DNA of 64,000 bases from Gnetum montanum (taxonomy: Eukaryota; Streptophyta; Gnetopsida; Gnetales; Gnetaceae), in NCBI GenBank assembly GCA_015680685.1, contig MNCI01012628.1, positions 1,372,687-1,436,686 on the forward strand, read 5' to 3'. The notes below the pieces were generated by a model that saw only the letters and a program-made list of their open reading frames with translations, was not told the origin of the DNA and did not search any database. The position numbers and the translations under genes were made by a program. Shown one piece after another: positions 1-11,696 of the stretch (positions are counted from its first letter, which is position 1; each line of letters begins with the position of its first letter).

Positions 1-1700
1 TGATCGACACATCAAAATATGTTTTGGGAGTCATGCTCACACAGTTGGATGATTTAAAAACATCCATAATACATCCACTACATGAGTTGTAGCATTGTGG
101 GTGCACAGTTGAACTACACCACAACGAGAAAGAATTGATGGTAGTGGTGTATGCCTTGGAGAAATTCAGGTACTATGTGCTTGGGTACAAGGTGTTTATG
201 CACATAGACCACAGTGTAATCCACTTCTTGATAAGCAAAACACCAGTGAGCCATGTGTCATACGGTGGCTCATGATCTTATAGGAATTTGATCTCATGAT
301 GGTAGATCGAAAGGGAACTAAGAATGTGGTTGCTGATCACTTGTCTTGGTTATGATGGAACAACAAAGAGGAGGAGAACTTGCTTTCTGATTAGTTTCTC
401 GATGAACTCCTCTTTGCTGGTGCTATAAATGAACAAGTGCCTACTGAACCTACATGGTACAATGACATATTCACTTATTTTCTTACTCATGAGATTCCAC
501 AAGAGTTGGACCATAGGAAGAAACAATAGTTTCTTCATTAGGCCAAATGCTTCATGGAGATTAATGGACACCTTTACAAGGTATGCGTTGATGGCTTAGT
601 TTGTTGGTGTGTTCCTGATGTTGACTAATTGTGCATCCTTCAAAATGCTCATGAGGGCCCTTTTGGGGATCACTATGCTGGGAGATGCATGGTCATTAAG
701 ATCCTAATGGTAGGGTATCATTGGCCAACACTCTTCAGGGATGCTAACCAATTTATTCACTCTTGTGATCACTATCAATGTGACGGTGGGATGATTACTC
801 GAATAGAGGGATCTCAGTAGTGGATCCAATCACTAGAACCCTTCAACATCTGGGGCATTGACTTCATGGATCCCATCACACCTATGTTAAATGAAAAGGC
901 ATACATCATAATTGTTATTAACTATTATATGAAATGGACATAAGCAACAACCATCATCGACTATACATCCTCTACTGCTATTTGATTTGTACAACAAATT
1001 GTTGTAAACATGTTTGGGGTGCCATGTGCACTAATTTCTAATAATGGTACTTACTTTACAAGCACCACCTTTCAAAAGCTCATGCAACACTTAGGGGTAG
1101 AACATAAATTAACAACACCCTACCACCCCAAGCTAATAGTCAAGTTGAGGTTATAAATAGGGAGATCACTAAGATCTTAACTAGAACAATTAGTAAATAT
1201 AGGAGAGATTGGAGCACAAAACTCAACAATGCCCTTTAGGCCTACTGCTCAACACGGAAACTCCCTATAGGCTATTTTCCCTATGAGTTGGTTTACGAAA
1301 AATTCCCAACTCTTCTAATTCAGTTTGAGCTTTGTATACTTTCAACAGCCTATGACCTTAACCTTGAACTTAGCTTAGCATAGAAAGAAAAACTGATCAA
1401 CCTTAATGTGTTAGATGAGAATAGATTGGTGGCCTTGTCTTTGAATGAAGTGCACAAGGCATTCAGCAAACAATGCTATGACCTCAAAATAAGAAATGTA
1501 AAATTTTAAATAGGAGACAAGGTTCTTTACTAGAATTCCACACATGTGCCACAACAAACTAAGTTCCAAACATTTTGGAAAGGGCCTTACATCATCTATA
1601 AAACCTTTTCTTCTAGGACCATGTTGATTTACAAACCTGAAAGCCTAGACAAAAAACTGCTCATCAACATGCAACATGTAAAACCTTTCCATGAGTCCAA
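1..1700 (+). pseudogene. Ty3/gypsy pol remnant (RNase H, integrase), element G1
   Basis: Decayed 3' half of a Ty3/gypsy polyprotein entering from outside the window. Successive frames show an RNase H region (ELMVVVYALEKFRYYVLGYK near 135-195), an H2C2-like integrase N-terminus (AHEGPFGDHYAGRCM near 645-695), an integrase core (GIDFM near 853; LISNNGTYFT near 1031; QVEV near 1140) and a C-terminal stretch ending near 1700. Order and motifs match the pol of G2 at 22047-23600 almost segment by segment, so both belong to one family. Many in-frame stops and frameshifts make it non-functional. The second catalytic Asp of the integrase DDE triad reads Asn (GAT to AAT). Family placement rests on visible motifs and on the Athila-type primer site of G2. 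Confidence 0.88.
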
Positions 1701-3281
1701 AAGAGCCAGTGTTAGTAACATCTCATCGGATGGACATCCATGTTCAATGTTTCATATCTCCTCCTTCCAACTTAGTCATGGGGGAGATGGGCATCCATGA
1801 TAAACGAATTAAAGTGGCTCCTCAGTTTTTACACTTTTTTGTTTTACACCTTTTTCTCACACTTTTTGTGTACACCATTTTTTATTTTACACCATTGTTA
1901 GTATGTTTTACCTTTATTGGATATTTTACAATTTCTTTTATATGTTACTTTAATTTGGTTTGGTTTTTTCTTATGTTTTCTAATGTTTTTTTATTTTCCT
2001 TTATTGCCATTAGGACACAGTGATGCTATAACTGTTTGCTAATGGTGGTTTGTACTTAATGTTATTCAATTACTAATGTTTGGATTTTATCTTAGAATTT
2101 TGATGGTTGATAACTAAGACATGATTTCTTTTTCATGGAATAGGTAGTGAGTTCACATCATTCACCCATCCACAGAACTCTATAGTGTTATGGGTTTTGG
2201 AAATATGAGGTTCCTTTCCTTAATGAAACTTTAACAAAATTATGACCTTGGTAGTCTTCAAACTTGGAAAAGGTCAAAGGGATTGACAAGGGTGTGACTT
2301 CAAGGGAACTCAATGCTTTTTGTACTTTTGTACTCTCTTCAGTGCATGAGTGTTTTTATGGATTCCTTATCATTCTGATGTTGACTAATAACAAGAAGTT
2401 AAAGTCTTTGCATGGTCTAGTTCCCATCCAAAAATCCATAAAAACATGAAATTAAAAAAAAGATGAAAATTCAAAGCACACTACTTAGATAAAATAACAG
2501 GCTACAAGCCGTTCTTATGAGACTAAAAATACATACTACCCATGCTTGAAGGTCCCCTCTAACTAAGGTCATTTCTCACTTTATGCTTCTATTTTCTTCT
2601 CAATAAGGAATGGTGATTGATCTATGGGAGAATTCTTGTGTCTTGAGGGGGTGGACTAGTCTTAGAGTATCAATGCAAAGTCATTAGTAGTGGTTGGTTT
2701 TGATTTAGACTAAGAATGAACTTTATTAGGTCATTTAACCATCAAATCCACAAGAGATTGCATGTGATCATGAGATGAAACTCCATTCCATTATTCTCTC
2801 TCATCTACAAATGCTTCTCATTATTCACCTCACTACCAATTTTTCATGGTTTTGTTCAATGTCTTAGTTTGATATGTTAAGATTCTTAAGTAGATTCTCC
2901 CAAATTAGGTTCTTAACTTTTCATAGTCATTAATCAACTGTAGGGCTCACGGACTTGGTTTAAGGATATGCAAGGGCAAAAAGGACATGAGTCTACTATA
3001 GGGAGGACTTAGTTACATTTCCCTTGGTTTGGACAGTTAAGTTTCTTATCCTTATTCATTTTTGCAATCGAACCATTTTACATTTCCGATTGGTTGCATC
3101 CAATTGTGCACTCCTTAATGGCATTTTCTCTAACCTAAAACTCCAATTTTGTGAATAATCAAGCCTTCTTCAAGTTTTTCATCATGTTCATGACTTTTTT
3201 TGGCTCTTTGAGAACCCCAATTTCGTGCTTAAACTCCAATTTTTCAAATTTTTAATTGTGAAAAATTTTCTCCATAAGCTC
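1701..3281 (+). other. G1 post-pol non-coding region with internal polypurine motif
   Basis: No convincing ORF. Just after pol lies a G-rich motif at 1777-1790 (CATGGGGGAGATGG) that is identical at 23672-23685 in G2. The following 1.4 kb (pyrimidine-rich, then a block around 2461-3165) aligns by eye with 24360-25130 of G2. It is therefore element sequence, not host DNA. Confidence 0.7.
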
Positions 3282-3372
3282 TATCGATGGAACCTCGTCA
3301 ATGGAGGGGATGCGTAAATTAGACCCCATCGATGAGACCTCGTTGATGCAACATAAAAACTCTATAAATACG
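3282..3372 (+). promoter_or_regulatory. Internal promoter-like block in G1 (motif array plus TATA)
   Basis: Repeats of the motif TCGATGG / GTCAATG / CATCGATG / GTTGATG lie at 3282-3350, followed by CTCTATAAATA at 3360-3370. The same motif set and the same array-then-TATA order form the upstream part of G1's own 3' LTR (6840-6973). It stands about 450 bp before the ATG of the extra ORF at 3818. A possible splice acceptor and donor flank a tiny exon near 3500-3525. Promoter activity is inferred from layout only. Confidence 0.5.
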
Positions 3373-3817
3373 CGTGGACACATAGCAATTTTTCACATTT
3401 CCACATAAATGAGGTGGAATTTTTTGAACTTTGTAGAGCATAGAACCTTCCAATAGCCATAACTTTCTAATAGGTTATTTGATTAACTCTGTTTTTCAGT
3501 CCTACAGTTACCAAAGGTAAGCTCTTTGTTGTGGGGGCCACAAACCTTAGGTTTTTTCACGAAATTTTTTTGAAGTTTTTCTAACTCCCACAAAGGTTTA
3601 ACTAATAAACTAGCATTAAAACATTTATTTATGAAAGTTAAATCCTTCTAACAAACTTCGGTAACATTCTAAACTAAATAACATTAAAATAATATTAAGA
3701 TAATGAATCTGCCATGGTCATAACTTAGTCAAAGTGTAACTACACAATGAGAAAAGGTACCTAAAAAGTTATAAGTTACACATTGTATGCTAATCCTTAG
3801 CTATGTTGTGACCACAT

Positions 3818-6540
3818 ATGGCACCTAAGGGTAAGCATGCGTAGGAGGGAGGATTGTCCCAAGCAAGGGACAAAGGCCTAAGGATAGGAAGGGGCCAAGA
3901 ATAGTCCTAGGAGTAGGCAGCTAAAACCCATGTAATGAGACTTCTTTGGGAGGAGCCCAAAGTGGAATCTATTAGACAAGTTCCCAAAGAAGTGGCCACG
4001 ACTAAACAGTCTCATTGAGATAAGGCACCAGAGCCAAGACCAAAGCTTGAGGTCATCTTGATGGAGGCCTACCTTAGGTAGATTACATCCAAAGAGGTCC
4101 ATAAATTTGTGCTTCAAGAGCTAAACTTTTGATCCTTCTTGGAGTTTACTCCTTCAGAAGTTAAAGTTCAATTACAGAACTCTCCCATGTGGCCCACCAT
4201 CACTTTTAGCAGGGAGTGGTACATGGGAGAGACATACCTTTTCTGGAACAATTAGTAGGCTAGTACAACGATCAAAATCAAGGACATTTCTGTGTCCTAC
4301 TTAGTGAAAGTAATCTTTGAGGCCCTTGGATTGCTAGACACTAGGGCCAATCTTGCAAAAATTCCAACGCTGGAAAATCTAGGCATCAAGAAAGAATGGT
4401 CACAATAGTGTTATGAAGTGAACTGCAAGGAGTTTGGTGCACTCACCATAGTGGAACTTACATACTTTAAGATTGCAACCTTTCACCTCAACCTAATGGT
4501 GAGGCCTAGCAAGATCACAGCTTTCTCTACCGATCCAGTTAGCACTCTAGGCAGTAGATTCCCAGTAAACCTTCCATAGCTGATCTATCTTGAGATATAA
4601 AAGAACTTCAAGGAGAATAAACATGGAAGCAAGGCACTCCCCTTTTCATGCCTCATCAAAAAATTATTCAAGAGGGGAGGCATAACCTGCTACACAAAAG
4701 ATGTTGTCTAACACACTCCAATTGCCTCTTGGGTAGAAATCATGAAGGAAAAGGTGCCAACAAAGGTGATCCAAGAAGAGGAGCAGTAATCACCACCTCT
4801 AGCATCCACTCATGAAACAACATTAGAGGCTCACATTGCCATTGAGCACATGTGCAATCTTTGAGAGTAGCTTTTGCAATAGCAACAACAACAAGTAGGG
4901 ACGAGTGGTGGTGATCCATATGTGTATGGACCAGCCATGAACCATCTTAATGAATTGGCTCAAACCATAAGTCAAATGGAGGGTGAGGCATCAATTTTCT
5001 AAACACAACAAATGTAGATGCCTATAAGGTTAAATCCAAGTGCTCGAGAGTTAATGTTGCTACCTTTTCGGTGCATTTGGAGAGGGTGAGGGAACAACTA
5101 TCTTGGTGATATAGCACCATGGGAAAGAGATGATGGCTAAAGTGGTTGTTACAAAGTTGCCAAAGCACTTAATGCACCTGCAATGCCTATACCAAATGTT
5201 TCTACACTTAGAGATGTGTAGACATCTACAAGAACTCTTAGTGGTAGATTAAGCATAGCCTAGCATGAGGAATTGTTGGACCACCTAGTAGAAACTAGGC
5301 AACCAATTCCAGATGTCTTTGATCTTCTAGATATCATCATTGAAATCTAGTCAGAGCTACTTGAGGAAAGAAGCAAATGCATCATCATGAAGTGGCAACT
5401 TGAAATAGCCTAAACTAAGAATTAACACTTGGTTATGGAAGTTTTTGAATTACAAACTTGCCTCACTGATCCTGTGTTGTTCAACCAAGAAATCACAAGA
5501 AATGAAGCTTTTCAACAACTTCAAGCCAAATTGAAAGAGTTTGAGTACGCAAAGGAGGTGATAGTCTTTGACCAGTCCTTGGTTGATGCAACAACACATA
5601 ACATTTAGAAGGATTTGGTTTAGACTTGCTAGGATAATGAGGTGTTGATTGTAGAAAATCATCACCTACGGAATGTTGATGCATAGAAGTAGCAAATGTT
5701 AGAGTTTATCCATCAATAGCATGAGTAGCTAGCTAGGGTGAAATTAGGATTAAGGAGATTGAAAACAAAAATAGAAGCCTCTCGATGGAGGAAGTCCATC
5801 CCTTACGACAAAAATCTATAATTGAGATTATAGCTTGAAAAAATAAAGTCCTTAAGTTTGAAAGGATTAAAAATTACTATAAGGACTAGGTGGGATTGTA
5901 GAAGGAAATCCAATTGACAAAGGAAAAAATCAATGAGGCTTTCTAGTAGCTCTAGTAAGGAGGAAATGTCTGGTAGCCTATCTTTGATGGGCTGAACACA
6001 TACAACAAAGTAGAAATCCACTTGAAGGAGCTACAGATCGAGAAAATGATGGAATACATGGAGCTTGCCAACCTTAGATATGCAAACTTGGTGATGTTGA
6101 TTATGGGATGGCCACAGTTAGAGTTGGAGAAATAAGTGGCCAGTTTGTACTTGTTGTACAAGGTAGAGTTCAAATACCATAAGGAGACCAAGCAGAAGCT
6201 TGAGAAAACAAACACAAAACTCAAGGTTCTCCGAGCAAGGTTCACTAATCAAAGATCAATTGCTGAGAACCTAGCCAAAATGATGAACGAATACCAAGAG
6301 CTACATAATGCACTTAGGGCATTCGACATTGAACACAAATAGTTTGTTGCCTAGTTTGTCAATGTGAAGGAGCTATTCTGTACAATGCCCTATCCATGGG
6401 ATATTCTTATTCTTGCCCACATTGGTGATGTAGCGTGGACAATGAATGGTCCCTGGAGTAAGGAGGAGAAGATGAAGGCATTATTGGATGCCTTCCATCT
6501 TCTGCCAAAAGTTGCTGCTACTACAATACAATCATAACAA
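3818..6540 (+). pseudogene. Extra ORF of G1 between pol and 3' LTR, degenerate
   Basis: From ATG 3818 (MAPKGKHA) a single frame can be followed with many stops, mostly TAG or TAA where Gln or Trp codons are plausible. The N-terminal third has hydrophobic blocks (SREWYMGETYLFW near 4210; VSYLVKVIFEALGLL near 4295; ALPFSCLIKKLFKRGGI near 4635). This resembles the plant-specific 'putative plant transposon protein' domain found in Athila-like elements. The C-terminal half is charged and coiled-coil-like (SIAENLAKMMNEYQELHNAL near 6258). It lies in the position of the env-like ORF of Athila elements, but I see no signal peptide or clear transmembrane helix. G2 lacks this ORF. The family assignment is from memory of the pattern and moderate. 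Confidence 0.55.
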
Positions 6541-6828
6541 TGACTTTAACCACCATGTGTGCCTAAAGCAGGAGAAGGTCCTTCAGAACCTTAGAAGCCT
6601 CCACCACTTAGGATCGTCTGAACTTCTTCATCATCTTCACGTCATTCGAGGAGTTGTGTTTGTTAGTTTTGTCCTAGCATTTAATTTTGTTGTCCTAAAC
6701 ATCCATTTTGTAGACCATACACTTAGGCACTCAGTTTTTGTTATGTGTCTATAGTTAGTCAATAATTCCATACCTTTCCAAATTTTGTAAGGAACTTGAG
6801 GACATGTTTTCCTTTAGTTGTGGGGCTA

Positions 6829-7714
6829 TGATGAGTTAGTCATTGGGCTACGTTGATGGAATGTTGTTGATGTGACCCTGTCGATGGGATCTTGTCAATG
6901 TGATCTTGTCGATGCAGGGTTTGACCCATTGATGTGTTCCCGTCGATGGGGCATCCTATTTTTGCCTATAAATGTGTGCCTACCTGCCACATTTATGGCA
7001 ATATTTTCATAGTTGTAGCGAACTACTTGCATTTTTTCCATTTGAGAGTTAGAATATTTTCTAAGTGCTTGCAATAGGAGTCAAGGTGTGTACAGATCTT
7101 TATTCAAGCATTGTTGTACCTAAGCACTTCAATGTGGACAACAATAAAGATGAGCTTTTCTAATAAACCTTGTAGCACTTGGACTAGATTAATTGTTTCC
7201 TTATGCATTTAATATTCATGCAATCTACTTTAATGAGTTTTAATTAAGTAATTGATTAATATTGATTTAATAGCAAACATAAGTACGACCACTTCAAGCA
7301 TTTGCTTAGTGCTTGGTAATCCTAGTAACGCTTAACGTTTGGTAACTCAGTAGCATTATAGCATGTTCAGGATGTGTACAACAAATGAGAATGAATGCTT
7401 ATGTTAGGATTAGTTAAATATTAGCAAGCAATTAGATTAGCTTAGTTAAGTAATTAATTACTTTATTCTTTATTCTTGTTCTTAGGCCACTTAAACCATA
7501 AAAGATAAAATGATAAAAATCATATGTGTTAGTTACACTTAACCATATCCTTGTACTTCACAAGTGGAATTGGGAAGACAACAATTGCAACAGTTAGTTT
7601 CACCTCCTAGAACCAGTGTACTTAGAAACCTAAAGTCTTTGGAATTCAACCGGATCACGTAGTCAACGCTAGTGATTTGTATGGTTAGGCATAGGGTATA
7701 CTCGCTACTCATCA
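6829..7714 (+). repeat. 3' LTR of G1 (886 bp)
   Basis: Starts TGATGAG directly after the polypurine tract TGTGGGGCTA (6819-6828) and ends CTCATCA. The U3 is only about 135 bp: an array of GTCGATG/GTCAATG/GTTGATG units spaced roughly 14 bp, then TATAAAT at 6967. The R region contains the conserved GAGAGTTAGAATATTTTC and the polyadenylation signal AATAAA near 7143. U5 matches G2's LTR (aagtgggaagacaa-type block, then the end near the flank). The 3' flank starts CTAAG; the partner target duplication lies outside the window. Confidence 0.85.
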
Positions 7715-8880
7715 CTAAGTGTATCAAGCACTATCATTACTAGGATTACCAACTTAATATGTGTTAATGCTTGAAGATAGGTCATGCTTATTTCAGTAAT
7801 GATTATCATGTAATGAAATATAAGCATTATGCTAAGGAAAGTAATAAAATAACAAAGGAAATTAAATGCAATAAATGTAAATTTATTTTAAGTTAGAATA
7901 TAGCAATGAAAAAAAAAATCAATCTCCATCTTATTATCATTCATGAATGTTATCTGGGTATAATCTATTTGAATAGGACTCAAGATGGCTCACTTAAATC
8001 CATTCTATGGACACTAGTTGACTATTTCTCTAAGCAAAAATAAACTACAAGATTCTCATTAGTATTTGATTGATTGGAGCCATAAATGTAGTACGTAAGC
8101 TCTATATATAGGCATTTATTAAGACTGAGATAGCACATCTATGATGTCATAGCTTATGACAAATCCTTTTCATTGTCTATCAATGGTTAAATTAAACAAA
8201 TTTTTCTATGAGAACTAACCTAGAATGTTTTTTTCCTTTCTTGCTAGACTTTTTGGAGATTTGATGACATTTGTTTTGAAGAATTTGTTTTTGATGATCA
8301 ATTGTAAAAAGAATTGGAGATCAAGTCTATTTGTACATAACTGCACTATTTCCTATGAATTTTTAATATTTTTAGAATGAAAGTAATAATTTTAATGATT
8401 TCCTAGATGAAAAACATATTATATAATTTCCTTTGAGCTAGTATAATTTTTATTTTTTCCCCCTAATTCTTTTACACCTATCACGTTGCTTGTATGTTTG
8501 GTGTTTGGTATATGCCACAAAACTCCTGACGACATATAGCAAACTCGATACTTTCCTTGAACTTAAGGAAAAAAATGATGGTGTCAAATGGTATGCTTTA
8601 AACATCTCTCGTCAAGTAAGATGTCACATTAATTAATAGTGTAGTGATATTATTAAAAGCCAAGTAGAGGGGAAGAAAACGATAAATGCTCCATAATCAT
8701 GACAAAGGAAAATAAAATACAAGCGTATACAATCTGTCCATACTTGTGTCCATTCCACGAGCATGTAAAGCTTTCAGTCTTATTTAAAGAACAGTAAGGG
8801 TGGGTGCCTGTGCCCATGGCTTGGGGCATAACAGGTACGTAAATTTATGCATGGATGGGTAGCTCTCTGGCTGGTTCTAA
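7715..8880. other. AT-rich intergenic DNA
   Basis: No ORF, tRNA or recognisable repeat between the G1 LTR and the polygalacturonase stop codon. The last 200 bp should hold the 3' UTR of the minus-strand gene; a TTTAAATAAG-like sequence on the minus strand near 8780 could serve as a poly(A) signal. Confidence 0.5.
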
Positions 8881-11684
8881 CTAGGGCTTCATACACTTGA
8901 CGGGAGGCACAATTGCTCCGATGACTTTGCCATAGACATTGTTACAGAAGGAGCCGATGCTGGATGGCGCTACTGCTGCTGCTCTGTCTCTATGCTTGGC
9001 ACCCACCCTGCTTAGCTGCACATCCTGCAAAACAATATTTGTGCATGGTACCGTGCTGCTGCATGCAAACCATATTCCCTTCACCGACCTGGTGGTTCCC
9101 TTAATATTGCTATACGTCACATCGCTGATTTGGATTGCATTCGTCTGCTCCAAAAATATGATAACAAACAGATACATTCACACACATATATATTAATGAA
9201 ATAAACAATCTGCCCAGTTGAAAAAAGAAAACACACAAGCATAAGAGACTAGCTTCAAACTAACAACCCGAGTACATTATTGCAGAGAAGACTTTTCACC
9301 AGGCTGTAAATGCATCACAACAAAAGTTTGTGGGTGCTCCATATACGATCAATCGGAACAGGTTGGTACTCACCTTGTTGCCGCATGAAGATTCTGCAGA
9401 AGAACCGCAGTAAAATTGATCGATGATTATAGGGTTCCTCACGTTTGCCATTACGATATTTTTAAATTCTAGTCCTCTTACAAAACCCAGGCCTCCCTAT
9501 GACGAAAATAAAAGCGATATCATAAGCATAAGCACCAAGCATGAAGAAAAGAAAATAGTACACTAGGTCGAGCCATGGAATCATGGGTTAGGTTAAACAA
9601 GGAAGTAGGAAGGCAGTGTCCATATTAAATTCTGTATTAAACCTGCCATGTCTTAATGCGAACACCATTGTCGGTGTCGCGGAAGGTGACTCCGTTAACT
9701 TGAACGTTGGTCACTGGTAGTATACGGGAATTGTCCTTTCCTAGACTGCCAATGCTGCTCCCACAAATTCATTACAATGTATCTTATCTTGAAAATAAAA
9801 ATTAACAAATAAATATTTGGTATCGTGTTCTATTCAGTGTTTCTCTCTTGAAATTAATAATTCTGCCATTCCCCAATTCGCAACTAAATTTACCTTATGC
9901 CATGGCCAGGCCCACAGATTGAATTTTGTACTCGAATGTTGCTGTTACCATCCACCATGGCAACACAATCGTCACCTGATGATGAAGGCATTATTTGAAA
10001 TGATTCAGAGCCAAATTACAAAACCCAGGAAGGAACAAAAAAGTAACAAATTAGAAGCCTTATTAAGCCTATTGAAGAAAAATTTATTATGTATATGAAT
10101 TATGAGTGTGACCTGATCCGATCTTGCTGTCTGTGATAAGAACGCCGTAACACATTCCCATGTGAATGCCGTCGGTATTTGGACTGTCCTGTGGTGAATC
10201 AATGGTGATACCTCGTATTGTCACATGAGTGGATGCAAATAACGACAGATGAACCTTGGGACTGCTCACAATCTTGATGTCTTGCACCACCATATTGTTC
10301 GCAAAACTGGTGGTCATTGCCTGTATGTATGCAATGTATAATATGTATATATATATATGCATAAATATTTAGAAGTTTGAATGATCATGCAGCACCATTT
10401 GCATTAAATTTGCTGCTAAATAACCTAACATGGATAAAGCACAACAGATACATGTTACAATTAAGGAGTCATTGGCAGCACAGTGCTTACAGTTGGGGCA
10501 CCTGAACAACGCTGCAGGCAAAAAAAAAAAAATAGAGTCGGCAAATCAGTACAATAATGCTCAAACCTACAGACCGACCCACCTAAGCAAAAGGCAACAT
10601 GAAAATTTTTTAAACGTAACCAACATGTTGCTTCGTGCAAGCCCACCAGTCCTGTCCTTTGCCATCCATAGTTCCGCCACCAGTTATCACAATGTTATCC
10701 ACGTAAAGAAACTGAATCCAGAACGGCGATTGCTCGCCTGGCCTTAATGTTGAGACCAGATTTCCTTGTAACTGCATGTATTTGTGAGTACATATCAGAG
10801 TCGCAAATTCTTGTGCATTTGAATACCACGATTCTAAATGCTAATTTTGCAAGCTACTGTAATTTAGTTTTCCTGTGACTTCAATTCAACGGATCACATT
10901 CTAATTTTCTTTTATAGATACTACATCTAACAAATTCAAATTCAAATTCAAGATTGGCGAATTATAAACCTACTACAGACCTGAAAAACAAGTCCTCTGG
11001 TGCAAGGGCCTCGGAACGTGACGGATCCAAGACCGTAGGTTTTGCCCTTGGGGATAATCATAATTGGTTGCACCGAGTCAGATGCTCTGCAGGCTTGTGC
11101 CCAGGTTTTTAGAAACGCCTGAGATATATCATAACACGTTCACACTTTGAATTTGGTAATAAAACCATGAAAACCAATAAAAATAAAACGATAACACAAC
11201 GTTATGCACTGTAACTATTAGTGTTAAAAATAAAATAGATCATTCATGCATCGGAACACGCTGATTATGGGAATTCAGCCGTACATGTGAAACTTCAATG
11301 TTTCAAAAAGAAGAGTCTTTTCAACCAAATTTCTTTCAAAAAACGTCCTACCACATATCGATATCGACGTAATATTATAATGAAAGACCAAAAACTTGTA
11401 ACAGAATAAACAAATCCAATGCTCTTGCGTCTTTTAGCATAAAATTATGAAGAGATCACAATAAAATTATTGCAAAGATAAAGAATAATTATATTACAGT
11501 AAAGATAAAGGCGAAATACCTGAGAATCATCGGTTACGCCATCTCCTCTGGCACCAAAGTTGTCAACGGAGAAAAATGTTTGCCCGTTGCCTGGAACTGT
11601 TAAAATGGCAGCAAAGAAAATGCACAGAAGCCCTGAACAGAGCATATGTCCCAAATGCAATCGCAATTGCAACGACGACGCCAT
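8881..11684 (-). CDS. Polygalacturonase (GH28 pectinase), 9 exons
   Basis: Hydrolyses alpha-1,4-galacturonosyl bonds in cell-wall pectin; probably secreted. Exons on the minus strand: 11684-11520, 11118-10981, 10771-10621, 10511-10459, 10320-10113, 9975-9894, 9754-9643, 9496-9374, 9144-8881. All introns are GT-AG, and the exons sum to 1296 bp, exactly 431 codons plus stop, without a frame break. The N-terminus has a hydrophobic signal-peptide core (LCSGLLCIFFAAILTV) followed by FGARGDGVTDDS, the usual family start. All four GH28 signatures are present: SPNTDGI and GSGDDCVA (catalytic Asp residues), GPGHGISIGSLG (His) and RIKTW (Arg, Lys). The short fourth exon (53 bp, CPNCKHC) is least typical. 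ATG 11684 is the first in-frame ATG. The intact frame among dead transposons suggests a live gene. Whether it is an endo- or exo-enzyme cannot be told. Confidence 0.93.
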
Positions 11685-11696
11685 TACCAGTACCAA

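Noticed and set aside
3500-3525. Mini-exon with TTTTTCAGTCCTACAG acceptor and GGTAAGC donor in G1
   Set aside because: Only sequence resemblance; not claimed as a feature without transcript support, mentioned as a possibility only.
8939-9196. Plus-strand ORF over the last polygalacturonase exon
   Set aside because: Antisense shadow of a well supported GH28 exon.
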